Assembly: GCA_903953055.1 (NCBI GenBank)
Contig: CAJBIA010000137.1
Location: 1 to 37,982 of the forward strand
Origin: an uncultured Methylophilaceae bacterium
GTDB lineage: Bacteria > Pseudomonadota > Gammaproteobacteria > Burkholderiales > Methylophilaceae
Reading direction: 5' to 3'
Length of the DNA stretch: 37,982 bases
Part shown: piece by piece, positions 1 through 6,489 of the stretch
Position numbering within the stretch: the stretch's first letter is position 1
Layout: each line of letters opens with the position of its first letter
Made by a program: the position numbers and the translations under genes
The notes under the pieces: model-generated
The model's database searches: none
Told to the model about the DNA's origin: nothing
Seen by the model: the letters and a program-made list of their open reading frames with translations, nothing else

Positions 1-137
1 CCAAGCCAGTTAAAAACTGTTTGACGCACACGGTCCGGCGTTGGACGAAGTCCATCAACATCGGGGAACTTCATTAATCGACTACGCCATTCGCCCGCAC
101 TGATGCGAACCGTATTATTGGCTTTACTCAGTCCCAC
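1..137 (-). CDS. rsmD: 16S rRNA (guanine966-N2)-methyltransferase RsmD, N-terminal part
   Basis: Only the first 45 codons are inside the window; the gene runs off the left edge. The reading gives an N-terminus with RISAGEWRSR followed by GLRPTPDRVRQTVFNWL, which is the typical start of RsmD, the enzyme that methylates G966 of 16S rRNA. The best start is a GTG at 137 that overlaps the end of the upstream M16 peptidase gene by 14 bases, so translation is probably coupled. M16 peptidase genes next to rsmD are common in proteobacteria. The catalytic NPPF/Y motif lies outside the window, so activity cannot be judged. Confidence 0.85.
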   Translation of the reverse strand, partial: MGLSKANNTVRISAGEWRSRLMKFPDVDGLRPTPDRVRQTVFNWL

Positions 138-1443
138 CCACTACCACCGTGACCATTTTTTCTGGGTTTACACGGCGACTAAACGCATCTTTAATTTGCG
201 CCGTGGTGACCTTGCTGACATTTTGATTAAAGTCATCCAAATACGTGAGTGGTAGATGATAGAAACCAATGAGGCTGAGGTAATCTAAAATCTTACCGTT
301 ACTGTCGATGCGCATCGGGAAACCGCCCACAATGTTTTGTTTCGCTGCTTTGAGTTCAGGATCAGTGACGCCGTCCTTGATGAACTTGGCTAGGGTCTCT
401 CGCACTAAAGCCAAAGCCGCTTCCGATTGATCGCGCTTGGTTTGCAACCCAATTTGGAACTGGCCTAATTCAGCCATCGGCATAAAGTAACTATAAACGC
501 TGTAAACCAAACCACGCTTTTCGCGAACCTCTTCTGTGAGACGAGAGACAAAACCACCGCCGCCTAAAATATAGTTGCCCACATAAAGGGGAAAGTAATC
601 CGCATCCCCCCGTTTCATGCCTGGATAGCCTAATAAAATATGCGCTTGCGTGGCTGGATGGGCAATTTGCTGTTCTGAAGCGGCGGCTGGATAAGTCACC
701 GGTGGCAATGGGGATGGCTTTTGCGCTTTGGGCAATCCTGCTGAAATGGTTTCAGCAATTTTTTCGGCTTGCGCGCGGCTCATGTCCCCGATCAATGCAA
801 TGACCGCACCGTCTGCCCCATAATAAGTAGCGTAGAACTTTTTCAAATCCGCGACATTAATTTTAGCAACCGTCTCTGGTTCACCATCATCGTCTAACCC
901 ATAAGGATGATCACCATAGAGCGCTTTCATATAAGCCTTGCTAGAAATACTTTCAGGCTGCGTCGCAGATTCTTTAAGGCCTGCAATAATGCGGGCCTTT
1001 TCTCGCTCTAACACCGTCTCCGGAAAATCTGGCTTTTGCAAAATTTTAGTAAATATCTCCAAAGCTTTTTGAGATTCGCGCTCGCTAGATAAGGTGCGCA
1101 GCTTGAAACTAGCACGGTCAGCATCCAAGTCGCCGCCTGCTTTTGCCCCAATATCCGCCATCTGCTTGGAAATGTCTTCGTCAGACATCCCTGCCGCACC
1201 TAAGGTCATGAGATATCTCGTGATCCCAGCCACCCCTGATTTACCCTTTTCATCTCGCGCACTACCAGCATAAAAGTTGGCACTTAAATCGATAATAGGG
1301 AGGTCGTGATTTTCAACAAAGTAAACCAAGGAACCACTGCTGGTTTGCCATTGCTCTATTTTTAAGCCTGCCTGCGCTTGGAATGTAAAAAGCAATCCGA
1401 AAATGGTGATACTGAGGGCACGAATGAATGATTTAGTGAACAT
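124..1443 (-). CDS. M16 family peptidase, non-catalytic partner subunit
   Basis: A 439-residue secreted protein of the M16B (pitrilysin/processing-peptidase) family. The start is taken at ATG 1443, which has AAAGGAAAA just upstream; a longer reading of 20 residues lacks a good ribosome site. Residues 1-25 form a signal peptide ending QAQA. The zinc motif HxxEH is absent: the matching place reads GVAGITRYL. The C-terminal half keeps a glycine-rich loop and the arginine/tyrosine region (GGGGFVSRL, then REKRGLVYSVYS), typical of the substrate-binding subunit in two-chain M16 enzymes. It overlaps the catalytic gene upstream by 11 bases, so the two chains probably form a periplasmic heterodimer. 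The natural substrate is unknown. Confidence 0.88.
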   Translation of the reverse strand: MFTKSFIRALSITIFGLLFTFQAQAGLKIEQWQTSSGSLVYFVENHDLPIIDLSANFYAGSARDEKGKSGVAGITRYLMTLGAAGMSDEDISKQMADIGAKAGGDLDADRASFKLRTLSSERESQKALEIFTKILQKPDFPETVLEREKARIIAGLKESATQPESISSKAYMKALYGDHPYGLDDDGEPETVAKINVADLKKFYATYYGADGAVIALIGDMSRAQAEKIAETISAGLPKAQKPSPLPPVTYPAAASEQQIAHPATQAHILLGYPGMKRGDADYFPLYVGNYILGGGGFVSRLTEEVREKRGLVYSVYSYFMPMAELGQFQIGLQTKRDQSEAALALVRETLAKFIKDGVTDPELKAAKQNIVGGFPMRIDSNGKILDYLSLIGFYHLPLTYLDDFNQNVSKVTTAQIKDAFSRRVNPEKMVTVVVGGTE

Positions 1444-2812
1444 GGGGTTTTCCTTTCGGCGTCGTGTCGTTAGGATCAATGGGTTGCGGATCAAGGGTCG
1501 CAACCGTTAAATTATCTTTGTTGAAATATTTCTTAGCCACCGCTTGCACCTGCTCCGCGGTCACGGCTTGCAGTTTTGCAGGGTAATCTTTCAAGATTTT
1601 CCATGAAAAGCCTGCAGTCTCTAATTGCCCAATTTGCATGGCTTGATAAAACATAGAATCACGTTGATAAACATCCGCAGCAATCACTTGAGCTTTGACA
1701 CGAAGCAACTCTTCTTCCGTGACGCCGCCCGTTTTGATTTTGTCGATTTCTTGCATGAGCGCCACTTCTAATTCAGCAGCCGTTTTACCTTCTGAGGGCG
1801 TGCCGTCAAGCACAAAAATAGAATGACGACCGCGGTGGATCATATCGTACCCAGCATCCACATCCACTGCGACTTGAGATTGTCTGACAAGGTTTTGGTT
1901 AAGTCTGGCGGAAGCATTACCATTTAGCACACCGGCTAGGATTTCTAATGCGTACGGATCCACATCCTTATCCGCATCCTCTAATGCAGGGACGTGAAAG
2001 CCCATCAAAACATAAGGGAGTTTAGCCTGCGCTTTGACGATGACGCGGCGCTCACCCGTTTGCTCAGGTTCTGTTTGCGGTTTACGTGCAGGCAGGGCAT
2101 GGGGTTTAAGTACCCCAAAATATTGCTTGGCTAGTTTCAAGACCTCTTGTGAATTGACATCCCCTACCACCACTAATGTGGCGTTATTGGGGGCATACCA
2201 ATTCTTATACCATTCGCGCGCATCCGCTCCCGTCATGTTTTCTAAATCATTCATCCAGCCCACCACAGGTCTACCGTAGGGATGCACATGGTAAATGGTC
2301 GAATTGAACTGTTCATTCACTTTCGATTGCGGTTTATCTTCCGTGCGCCAGCGACGCTCTTCCATCACGACTTTAATTTCTTTAGCAAACTCTTCATCCG
2401 TTAAGTCTAAGTTCGCCATCCGATCGGCTTCAAGCTTCATCGAAAGGGGTAACTGAGATTTTTCTAATTGCTGGAAGTAAGTGGTTTGATCTTGTGCAGT
2501 AAACGCATTTTCTTTACCGCCTGCGGCTGCAATTAAACGTGAGAATTGCCCCGCTTTGATTTCTTTTGTGCCCTTAAACATCATGTGTTCTAGCACGTGA
2601 GCCACACCGGTTTTACCATTGACCTCATCCAAGCTACCAGCTCGGTACCAGACTTGAGAGACCACGACAGGAGCTCGATGGTCTTCTTGTACCACGACCT
2701 TGAGGCCATTGTCTAATTTGAACTCTTGAATTTCAGCTGCCATCGCCAATGATGAAAAACATAAGCTCATGAGCACACTTAAGCTCAAGGTTTTTAATTT
2801 AAAAATTTGCAC
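1433..2812 (-). CDS. M16 family zinc peptidase, catalytic subunit
   Basis: A 459-residue secreted metalloprotease. Residues 1-25 form a signal peptide (cleavage near AMA/AE). The inverted zinc motif HVLEH is at residues 72-76 and the distal glutamate is in VVMEERR at about 151-152, at the spacing normal for M16. The start is a GTG at 2812 with a strong AGAGGAGAG ribosome site upstream. The gene ends inside the start of the non-catalytic subunit gene, so the two are translationally coupled. Together they should make a periplasmic two-chain peptidase that cuts peptides or misfolded fragments. Specificity cannot be read from the sequence. Confidence 0.92.
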   Translation of the reverse strand: MQIFKLKTLSLSVLMSLCFSSLAMAAEIQEFKLDNGLKVVVQEDHRAPVVVSQVWYRAGSLDEVNGKTGVAHVLEHMMFKGTKEIKAGQFSRLIAAAGGKENAFTAQDQTTYFQQLEKSQLPLSMKLEADRMANLDLTDEEFAKEIKVVMEERRWRTEDKPQSKVNEQFNSTIYHVHPYGRPVVGWMNDLENMTGADAREWYKNWYAPNNATLVVVGDVNSQEVLKLAKQYFGVLKPHALPARKPQTEPEQTGERRVIVKAQAKLPYVLMGFHVPALEDADKDVDPYALEILAGVLNGNASARLNQNLVRQSQVAVDVDAGYDMIHRGRHSIFVLDGTPSEGKTAAELEVALMQEIDKIKTGGVTEEELLRVKAQVIAADVYQRDSMFYQAMQIGQLETAGFSWKILKDYPAKLQAVTAEQVQAVAKKYFNKDNLTVATLDPQPIDPNDTTPKGKPHVH

Positions 2813-2838
2813 GTTTTAACTCTCCTCTATACCCGTCT

Positions 2839-2844
2839 ATTATA
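2839..2844 (-). promoter_or_regulatory. Probable -10 box of the M16 peptidase operon
   Basis: Read on the minus strand, TATAAT stands 27 bases before the GTG start at 2812. It matches the sigma-70 -10 consensus exactly. No convincing -35 box is found 16-18 bases further upstream, so the promoter may be activator dependent or the match may be partly chance. Confidence 0.5.
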
Positions 2845-3047
2845 GCTGGCATCGCGCCATTAATCGTATTGCAAAATAGGTGACAGCTATGTGACTAATC
2901 AATCCCACATTAAGTTCTGCACCAAAAGTAAGAGAACTTAGGAAGTATCAAATATGAAGCTAAGCGTGCTAAGAATGTTTTGAAAGTTAACAGGGACTGC
3001 CAGAAGAGTGAAGCCAAACAGTAGTTGGCCAAACCCTGGAACTGAGT
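2845..3047. other. Intergenic stretch at the left edge of the sulfide/bd block
   Basis: About 200 bases without a convincing gene, between the M16 promoter and the 3' end of the first arsR gene. It contains an 8-bp inverted repeat TAAGTTCT/AGAACTTA (2911-2918 and 2933-2940, spacer 14) without a T-run, so it is not a clear terminator. A 30-codon open stretch follows at 2932-3024 with no start codon. I see nothing that identifies an insertion-sequence end or an attachment site. The segment is the presumed left junction of the accessory block. Confidence 0.4.
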
Positions 3048-3356
3048 TTATTTTGCACAATAGTGTTTGTATAGTAATGACATAACAGAGGCTGCAATCT
3101 CACTTGATAGTGAATAGTAAATCTTTTTTCCATCTCTTCTTGTTTTCACCAGCCCCTCTGTTCTAAGCACAGTTAATTGCTGAGATAGTGTTGGCTGTTG
3201 AATGTCTAAAATACCTTCAAGCTCCGTTACGTTTTTTTCACCCATATTAATCTGACATAACAATAACAATCTATCTCTATTTGATAGCACTTTCATTAAC
3301 TTACAGGCGTTATTAGCGGACCTTTGCATTTCTTTTGGATTTATATCGTCAGACAT
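3048..3356 (-). CDS. BigR/SqrR-like ArsR-family persulfide-sensing repressor
   Basis: A 102-residue winged-helix regulator of the ArsR/SmtB family. The recognition helix region reads QQPTLSQQLTVLR, and the wing reads KTRRDGKKIYYSL, close to BigR-type proteins. Cysteines stand at residues 34 (LLLLCQI) and 100 (KHYCAK), 66 apart. BigR (C42/C108) and SqrR (C41/C107) have the same spacing, and there the pair forms a di- or tetrasulfide that lifts repression. A third cysteine, C18, is extra. The start ATG at 3356 has GAGGTAA upstream. The gene is divergent from the AhpD-like gene, and a 26-bp palindrome lies between them. The expected role is repression of the neighbouring sulfur genes until persulfide appears. 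Confidence 0.87.
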   Translation of the reverse strand: MSDDINPKEMQRSANNACKLMKVLSNRDRLLLLCQINMGEKNVTELEGILDIQQPTLSQQLTVLRTEGLVKTRRDGKKIYYSLSSEIAASVMSLLYKHYCAK

Positions 3357-3370
3357 TGATTTACCTCAAA

Positions 3371-3419
3371 TTGCTTTATGTAGAACAGGTTTATATATTA
3401 TATAAAATTATATAATATA
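3371..3419 (+). promoter_or_regulatory. Divergent promoter with a 26-bp AT-rich palindromic operator
   Basis: The palindrome TATATTATATAA-AA-TTATATAATATA (3394-3419) has two perfect 12-bp arms around a 2-base centre. A plus-strand promoter can be drawn as TTGCTT (3371-3376), 17 bases, then TATATT (3394-3399), so the left arm covers the -10 box. BigR-type repressors bind AT-rich inverted repeats of this kind, so this is the likely operator of the adjacent arsR gene. Binding should block both directions. The repeat is directly visible; repressor identity is inferred. Confidence 0.75.
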
Positions 3420-3432
3420 AAGGGCAAAAACA

Positions 3433-3774
3433 ATGGCAAAAGTATACAAGGACATTACAAAAGACATTTCAAAGTCATTAGCAAAACTCCGAATAGAGGC
3501 GCCGGAGCTTATGAGAGCCTTTGGCGATATGGCAACTGCGGCTACAAAAGATGGTGCTTTGGATAAGAAAACAAAAGAGTTAATTGCGTTAGCGCTAGGT
3601 GTTGCATCTAGATGCGATGGATGTATCGGTTTTCATATGCAGGCACTTGGCAAGATGGGCGCAAGTAAGCAAGAGGTAATAGAAACGCTTGGAATGGCAG
3701 TTTATATGGGTGGAGGCCCTTCTCTCATGTATGCAGCTGATGCTATTGCAGCATTTGAAGAAACGACCATTTAG
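3433..3774 (+). CDS. AhpD-like carboxymuconolactone decarboxylase family protein
   Basis: A 113-residue all-helical protein of the CMD/AhpD family. The signature is complete: E49, then RCDGCIGFH with C61, C64 and H68. In AhpD this CxxC-x3-H arrangement is a thiol redox centre with peroxidase or disulfide-reductase activity. The ATG at 3433 has AAAGGG upstream. It is the first gene behind the palindromic operator and is followed by two small genes in the same direction. In this setting a role in reducing or handling persulfides is plausible, but that is inference; the sequence shows only a redox-active CMD protein. Confidence 0.85.
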   Translation: MAKVYKDITKDISKSLAKLRIEAPELMRAFGDMATAATKDGALDKKTKELIALALGVASRCDGCIGFHMQALGKMGASKQEVIETLGMAVYMGGGPSLMYAADAIAAFEETTI

Positions 3775-3797
3775 AATTAATTTTTAGGAGAATTTAA

Positions 3798-3926
3798 ATG
3801 TTAAAAGTTTTATTTTATTCATTGCCAGGCCAATTAACGGTGCTAAGCATTTCATTCATGGTGTTCATGATGGGCTATCTAATCTATTACGTCATGAAAA
3901 AAATGAAAGAAGAGTCCAAAAAATAG
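3798..3926 (+). CDS. DUF3149-like small single-pass membrane protein
   Basis: A 42-residue ORF with a good AGGAG site 8 bases before ATG 3798. Residues 13-32 are hydrophobic (LTVLSISFMVFMMGYLIYYV) and the tail is lysine-rich (KKMKEESKK), which predicts one membrane helix with a cytoplasmic C-terminus. Size and pattern resemble DUF3149 proteins, whose function is unknown. It lies between the AhpD-like and DUF302 genes with short gaps, so it is probably part of the same transcript. The family assignment is by pattern only. Confidence 0.65.
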   Translation: MLKVLFYSLPGQLTVLSISFMVFMMGYLIYYVMKKMKEESKK

Positions 3927-3941
3927 AATAAGGTGGTCTTT

Positions 3942-4325
3942 ATGTATTACATCGTTAAAACCAGCAAATCATTTAACCAAGCTTCAACAGACCTAAAAGA
4001 AGCAATTGTGCGCAATGGATTTGGAACATTATATGTCCATGATATAGGGACTACACTTCGCAATAAGGGCATTGCTTTTGCTGAGGAGTGTAAAGTATTT
4101 GAAGTCTGCAATCCAAAGGACGCAGCAAAAGTTTTATCTGTTGATATGCGTTTAAACATGGCTTTGCCATGCCGTATCTCTGTTTATACAGAAAAAGGGG
4201 AAACAAAAATCGGGCTGATAAAGCCAGTGCAAATGCTTTCGGCCTTATCTAACGACGATGCGTTAATGCAAGTAGCAAAAAAAGTTGAGGAAAAGATCAT
4301 TAAGATGGCGAATGAATCGAAATGA
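3942..4325 (+). CDS. DUF302 family protein
   Basis: A 127-residue protein that matches the DUF302 fold family in length and pattern: N-terminal KTSKSFNQASTDLKEAI, then GFGTLYVHDIGTTLRNKG, then VCNPKDAAKVLSVD and LPCRISVYTEKGETKIGLIKP. The start is taken at ATG 3942 because AAGGTGG lies 5 bases upstream; a GTG nine bases earlier would sit inside that site. It has no signal peptide, so it should be cytoplasmic. DUF302 genes are often found beside sulfur-oxidation genes but their biochemical role is not established. It converges with the transporter genes on the other strand with a 41-base gap and no clear terminator. Confidence 0.8.
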   Translation: MYYIVKTSKSFNQASTDLKEAIVRNGFGTLYVHDIGTTLRNKGIAFAEECKVFEVCNPKDAAKVLSVDMRLNMALPCRISVYTEKGETKIGLIKPVQMLSALSNDDALMQVAKKVEEKIIKMANESK

Positions 4326-4366
4326 TTTAACGCAGAATTTTATGTAGCCATTGAGACCTTATTTGG

Positions 4367-4789
4367 TTAACGTTTTTTGTAAACCTCAATCAAATGATCG
4401 TGGATATACATCCCAACAATCATCGCCATGACAAAAATAAACGCCTCTTTATAGCCAGCTCCTAAGGCTACTAGTGCAGGGCCAGGGCAAAATCCAGCCA
4501 ATGCCCATCCAGCGCCAAATAATACACTGCCAATTATTAATTCTTTGGGAACGTGGGTTGTGCCAGGCAAATGAATCGGATCATCAAATATTGTTTTGCT
4601 TTTATTTTTCACAAACCTAAAGCCCAAGAACGCAATGGATATTGCACCAATCATTACGTAGGCAAGGCTTGGGTCCCACTGCCCTTCGATGTCAAGAAAG
4701 CCAATAACTTTTGCCGGGTTGGTCATACCAGATATGATTAAGCCGAGACCAAAAATGAGTCCGGCTAACAAAGTAATAATATTTTTCAT
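4367..4789 (-). CDS. YeeE/YedE-type transporter half, PmpB-like (DUF6691)
   Basis: A 140-residue membrane protein with about four helices. Conserved features are FGLGLIISGMTNPAKVIGFLD near the N-terminus and AGFCPGPALVALGAG near residue 100; the cysteine in FCPGPA is typical of the YeeE/YedE sulfur-transport family. Here the protein is only half the length of a full YeeE, and the other half is the gene just upstream (3 bases between them). The two products probably pair to form one channel-like permease for a sulfur compound, as proposed for PmpA/PmpB in Serratia and in bigR-type operons. The exact substrate (thiosulfate, sulfide or another) is unknown. Confidence 0.85.
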   Translation of the reverse strand: MKNIITLLAGLIFGLGLIISGMTNPAKVIGFLDIEGQWDPSLAYVMIGAISIAFLGFRFVKNKSKTIFDDPIHLPGTTHVPKELIIGSVLFGAGWALAGFCPGPALVALGAGYKEAFIFVMAMIVGMYIHDHLIEVYKKR

Positions 4790-4792
4790 AAT

Positions 4793-5236
4793 TTAAATCG
4801 CATGTAGAAATAGGTAGCAAACGATAAAGCCCGAAAACATAAAGCTAACCGTCGCTATTAAAGATCTAGGGGAGAGTCGACTTAGGCCACATATCCCATG
4901 ACCGCTTGTGCAACCAGAACCCATTCTTGTTCCAAACCCTACCAATAAGCCAGCAAGAATGAGCGTGCCTTTGGATGCTGAAATGTTAATTTCTGGTAGT
5001 GGTGCAAAAAATTGATATATAAAACTCGATCCAATGAGGCCAATAAGGAATAGCGTCCGCCAAAGATGATGTCCTTGTTGGATGTTTTCTGTTTCCATTA
5101 GGCCCGCAACAATACCGCTGATACCAGCGATTTTTCCTCTGTATATAACTAATACGCTGGCTGCAAGGCCGATTAACATGCCACCCACCAATGAAGCGAT
5201 AGGGGTGAAGTTGGGCGAATCAATATATAAATGCAT
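4793..5236 (-). CDS. YeeE/YedE-type transporter half, PmpA-like
   Basis: A 147-residue membrane protein, the partner half of the PmpB-like gene. It carries the family motif GSGCTSGHGICGLSRLSPRS near residues 105-125, with two cysteines thought to act in sulfur transfer through the pore, and GKIAGISGIVAGL near residue 40. The start is set at ATG 5236; a TTG five codons earlier is possible but has no better ribosome site. It is divergent from the second arsR gene, and the region between holds a palindromic operator. The pair is likely controlled with the persulfide dioxygenase operon. Confidence 0.86.
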   Translation of the reverse strand: MHLYIDSPNFTPIASLVGGMLIGLAASVLVIYRGKIAGISGIVAGLMETENIQQGHHLWRTLFLIGLIGSSFIYQFFAPLPEINISASKGTLILAGLLVGFGTRMGSGCTSGHGICGLSRLSPRSLIATVSFMFSGFIVCYLFLHAI

Positions 5237-5295
5237 ACTTATTTTTCTCAAATGATAATATTTCTAGGTCTATATTAAAGGTTAATGAGATCATT

Positions 5296-5330
5296 TTGTT
5301 AAATATATTTCTATATAACTATATAGTAAT
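5296..5330. promoter_or_regulatory. Second divergent promoter with palindromic operator
   Basis: CTATATA-AC-TATATAG (5311-5326) is a perfect inverted repeat with a 2-base centre; counting the next four bases on each side (5307-5330) the arms are 11 bp with one mismatch. This is the same design as the palindrome at 3394-3419. A plus-strand promoter TTGTTA (5296-5301), 18 bases, TATATA (5320-5325) would place the -10 box inside the repeat. The likely ligand is one of the two ArsR proteins; which one cannot be told from the sequence. Confidence 0.65.
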
Positions 5331-5366
5331 GTAACATCCTATTATGTTCTATTTAAGGTAAGTTGT

Positions 5367-5714
5367 ATGAGTCAATTAGATGAGCAAGCATTTAGTCATA
5401 TCGCTAGATATTTTCAGGCATTGGCTGAGCCTATGCGCCTCAAAATATTAAATGGCTTAAGGGATGGGGAGAAGAACGTCACTGAGCTTGTTGAGATTTC
5501 TGGTGGTACTCAAGCGAATGTCTCCAAGCACCTCGCATTATTAAGAGATGCAAAACTAATTGAACGAGACTCTAGGGGCACTAAAGCTTATTACAGCATC
5601 TCGGATCAGCGCATATACGAATTGTGCAATTTAGTTTGCGGACAAATTGCTAACCAAATGAGTCTTGATGCAGCCGCCAATGAAGCCTTTATTTCAGCAT
5701 TAAAAATAAATTAG
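5367..5714 (+). CDS. Second ArsR/SmtB-family repressor
   Basis: A 115-residue winged-helix protein: FQALAEPMRLKILNGL, the DNA-contact helix GTQANVSKHLALLRDA, and the wing ERDSRGTKAYYSI. It differs from the first ArsR protein in its cysteines: the second-helix cysteine is missing (LKILNGL) and two cysteines, C87 and C91, sit together in the C-terminal helix (YELCNLVCGQ). It may therefore sense a metal, a thiol-reactive molecule or persulfide by another route. The ATG at 5367 has AAGGTAAG upstream. It is the first gene of a long run ending at cydX, so it may autoregulate that operon through the palindrome just upstream. Confidence 0.87.
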   Translation: MSQLDEQAFSHIARYFQALAEPMRLKILNGLRDGEKNVTELVEISGGTQANVSKHLALLRDAKLIERDSRGTKAYYSISDQRIYELCNLVCGQIANQMSLDAAANEAFISALKIN

Positions 5715-5742
5715 ATACAACAAAAACTAAGAGGGGATGACG

Positions 5743-6447
5743 ATGATTTTCAAACAATTCTTTGAGCCTGATACTAGTACCTTCACATACCTATTGGCTT
5801 GTGAAAAAACCAAACAAGCTGTACTGATTGATACAGTTGAGTCTGAGGTACCTAAATATCTAAAAGAACTAGAAGCGCAGGATTTAAAGTTAGTCTATAC
5901 GCTTGAGACTCACGTGCATGCTGACCATGTCACAGGGGCGGACACTTTAAGACAAAAGCTAGGCAGCAAGAGCGTTGTGCATCGCGATGCAGGGGCGATG
6001 TGCGGTGATTTATTAGTCACAGATGGTGTTCACATTATTGTTGGCACCATTGACTTAGAAGTGCGTTACACCCCAGGCCATACCAATGGCTGTATCAGCC
6101 TCTTTGCTGGTGACCGCATCTTTACAGGTGACTCATTGCTAATTGGTGGTTGTGGACGTACCGATTTCCAAGCTGGGAATTCTGGACAGCTCTTTGATAG
6201 CATTCATGCACAAATCTTCAGCTTAGCAGATGACGTCATTGTTTATCCTGGACATGATTACAACGGTAATACTCAATCAACAGTAGGTGAAGAGCGCAAG
6301 CACAATAAGCGTTTAGGGGATAACAGAAGTCGTGAAGATTTCATTAAGCTCATGGGTGAGCTTAAGTTGGCATATCCAAAATATATCGATGTTGCACTTC
6401 CAGCTAATCAAGCCTGCGGAAGAGTAGTGCCAGCGCAAGCTGCTTAA
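5743..6447 (+). CDS. Persulfide dioxygenase, ETHE1/Blh-type MBL-fold protein
   Basis: A 234-residue metallo-beta-lactamase-fold protein. ETHVHADHVTGA puts HxHxDH at residues 57-62; PGHTNGC (H113), FTGDSLLIGGCGRTDF (D130) and YPGHDYNG (H171) complete the ligand set. ETHE1-like enzymes keep one iron through two histidines and an aspartate and oxidise glutathione persulfide to sulfite. Start ATG 5743 is preferred over ATG 5737 because GAGGGG is 6 bases from the former and touches the latter. It follows arsR by 28 bases and precedes the SQR fusion, which should supply its persulfide substrate. Cytoplasmic. It lacks the N-terminal DUF442 domain found in classic Blh proteins; here that domain is on the next gene. 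Confidence 0.9.
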   Translation: MIFKQFFEPDTSTFTYLLACEKTKQAVLIDTVESEVPKYLKELEAQDLKLVYTLETHVHADHVTGADTLRQKLGSKSVVHRDAGAMCGDLLVTDGVHIIVGTIDLEVRYTPGHTNGCISLFAGDRIFTGDSLLIGGCGRTDFQAGNSGQLFDSIHAQIFSLADDVIVYPGHDYNGNTQSTVGEERKHNKRLGDNRSREDFIKLMGELKLAYPKYIDVALPANQACGRVVPAQAA

Positions 6448-6489
6448 AACAAAAATATAACAATAAAAAAAATTAGCGGAGTGGATCAA

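Noticed and set aside
2932-3024. 30-codon open frame in the left intergenic stretch, possible remnant of a coding gene
   Set aside because: No start codon, no ribosome site, and no motif that identifies it; too short to call a pseudogene.
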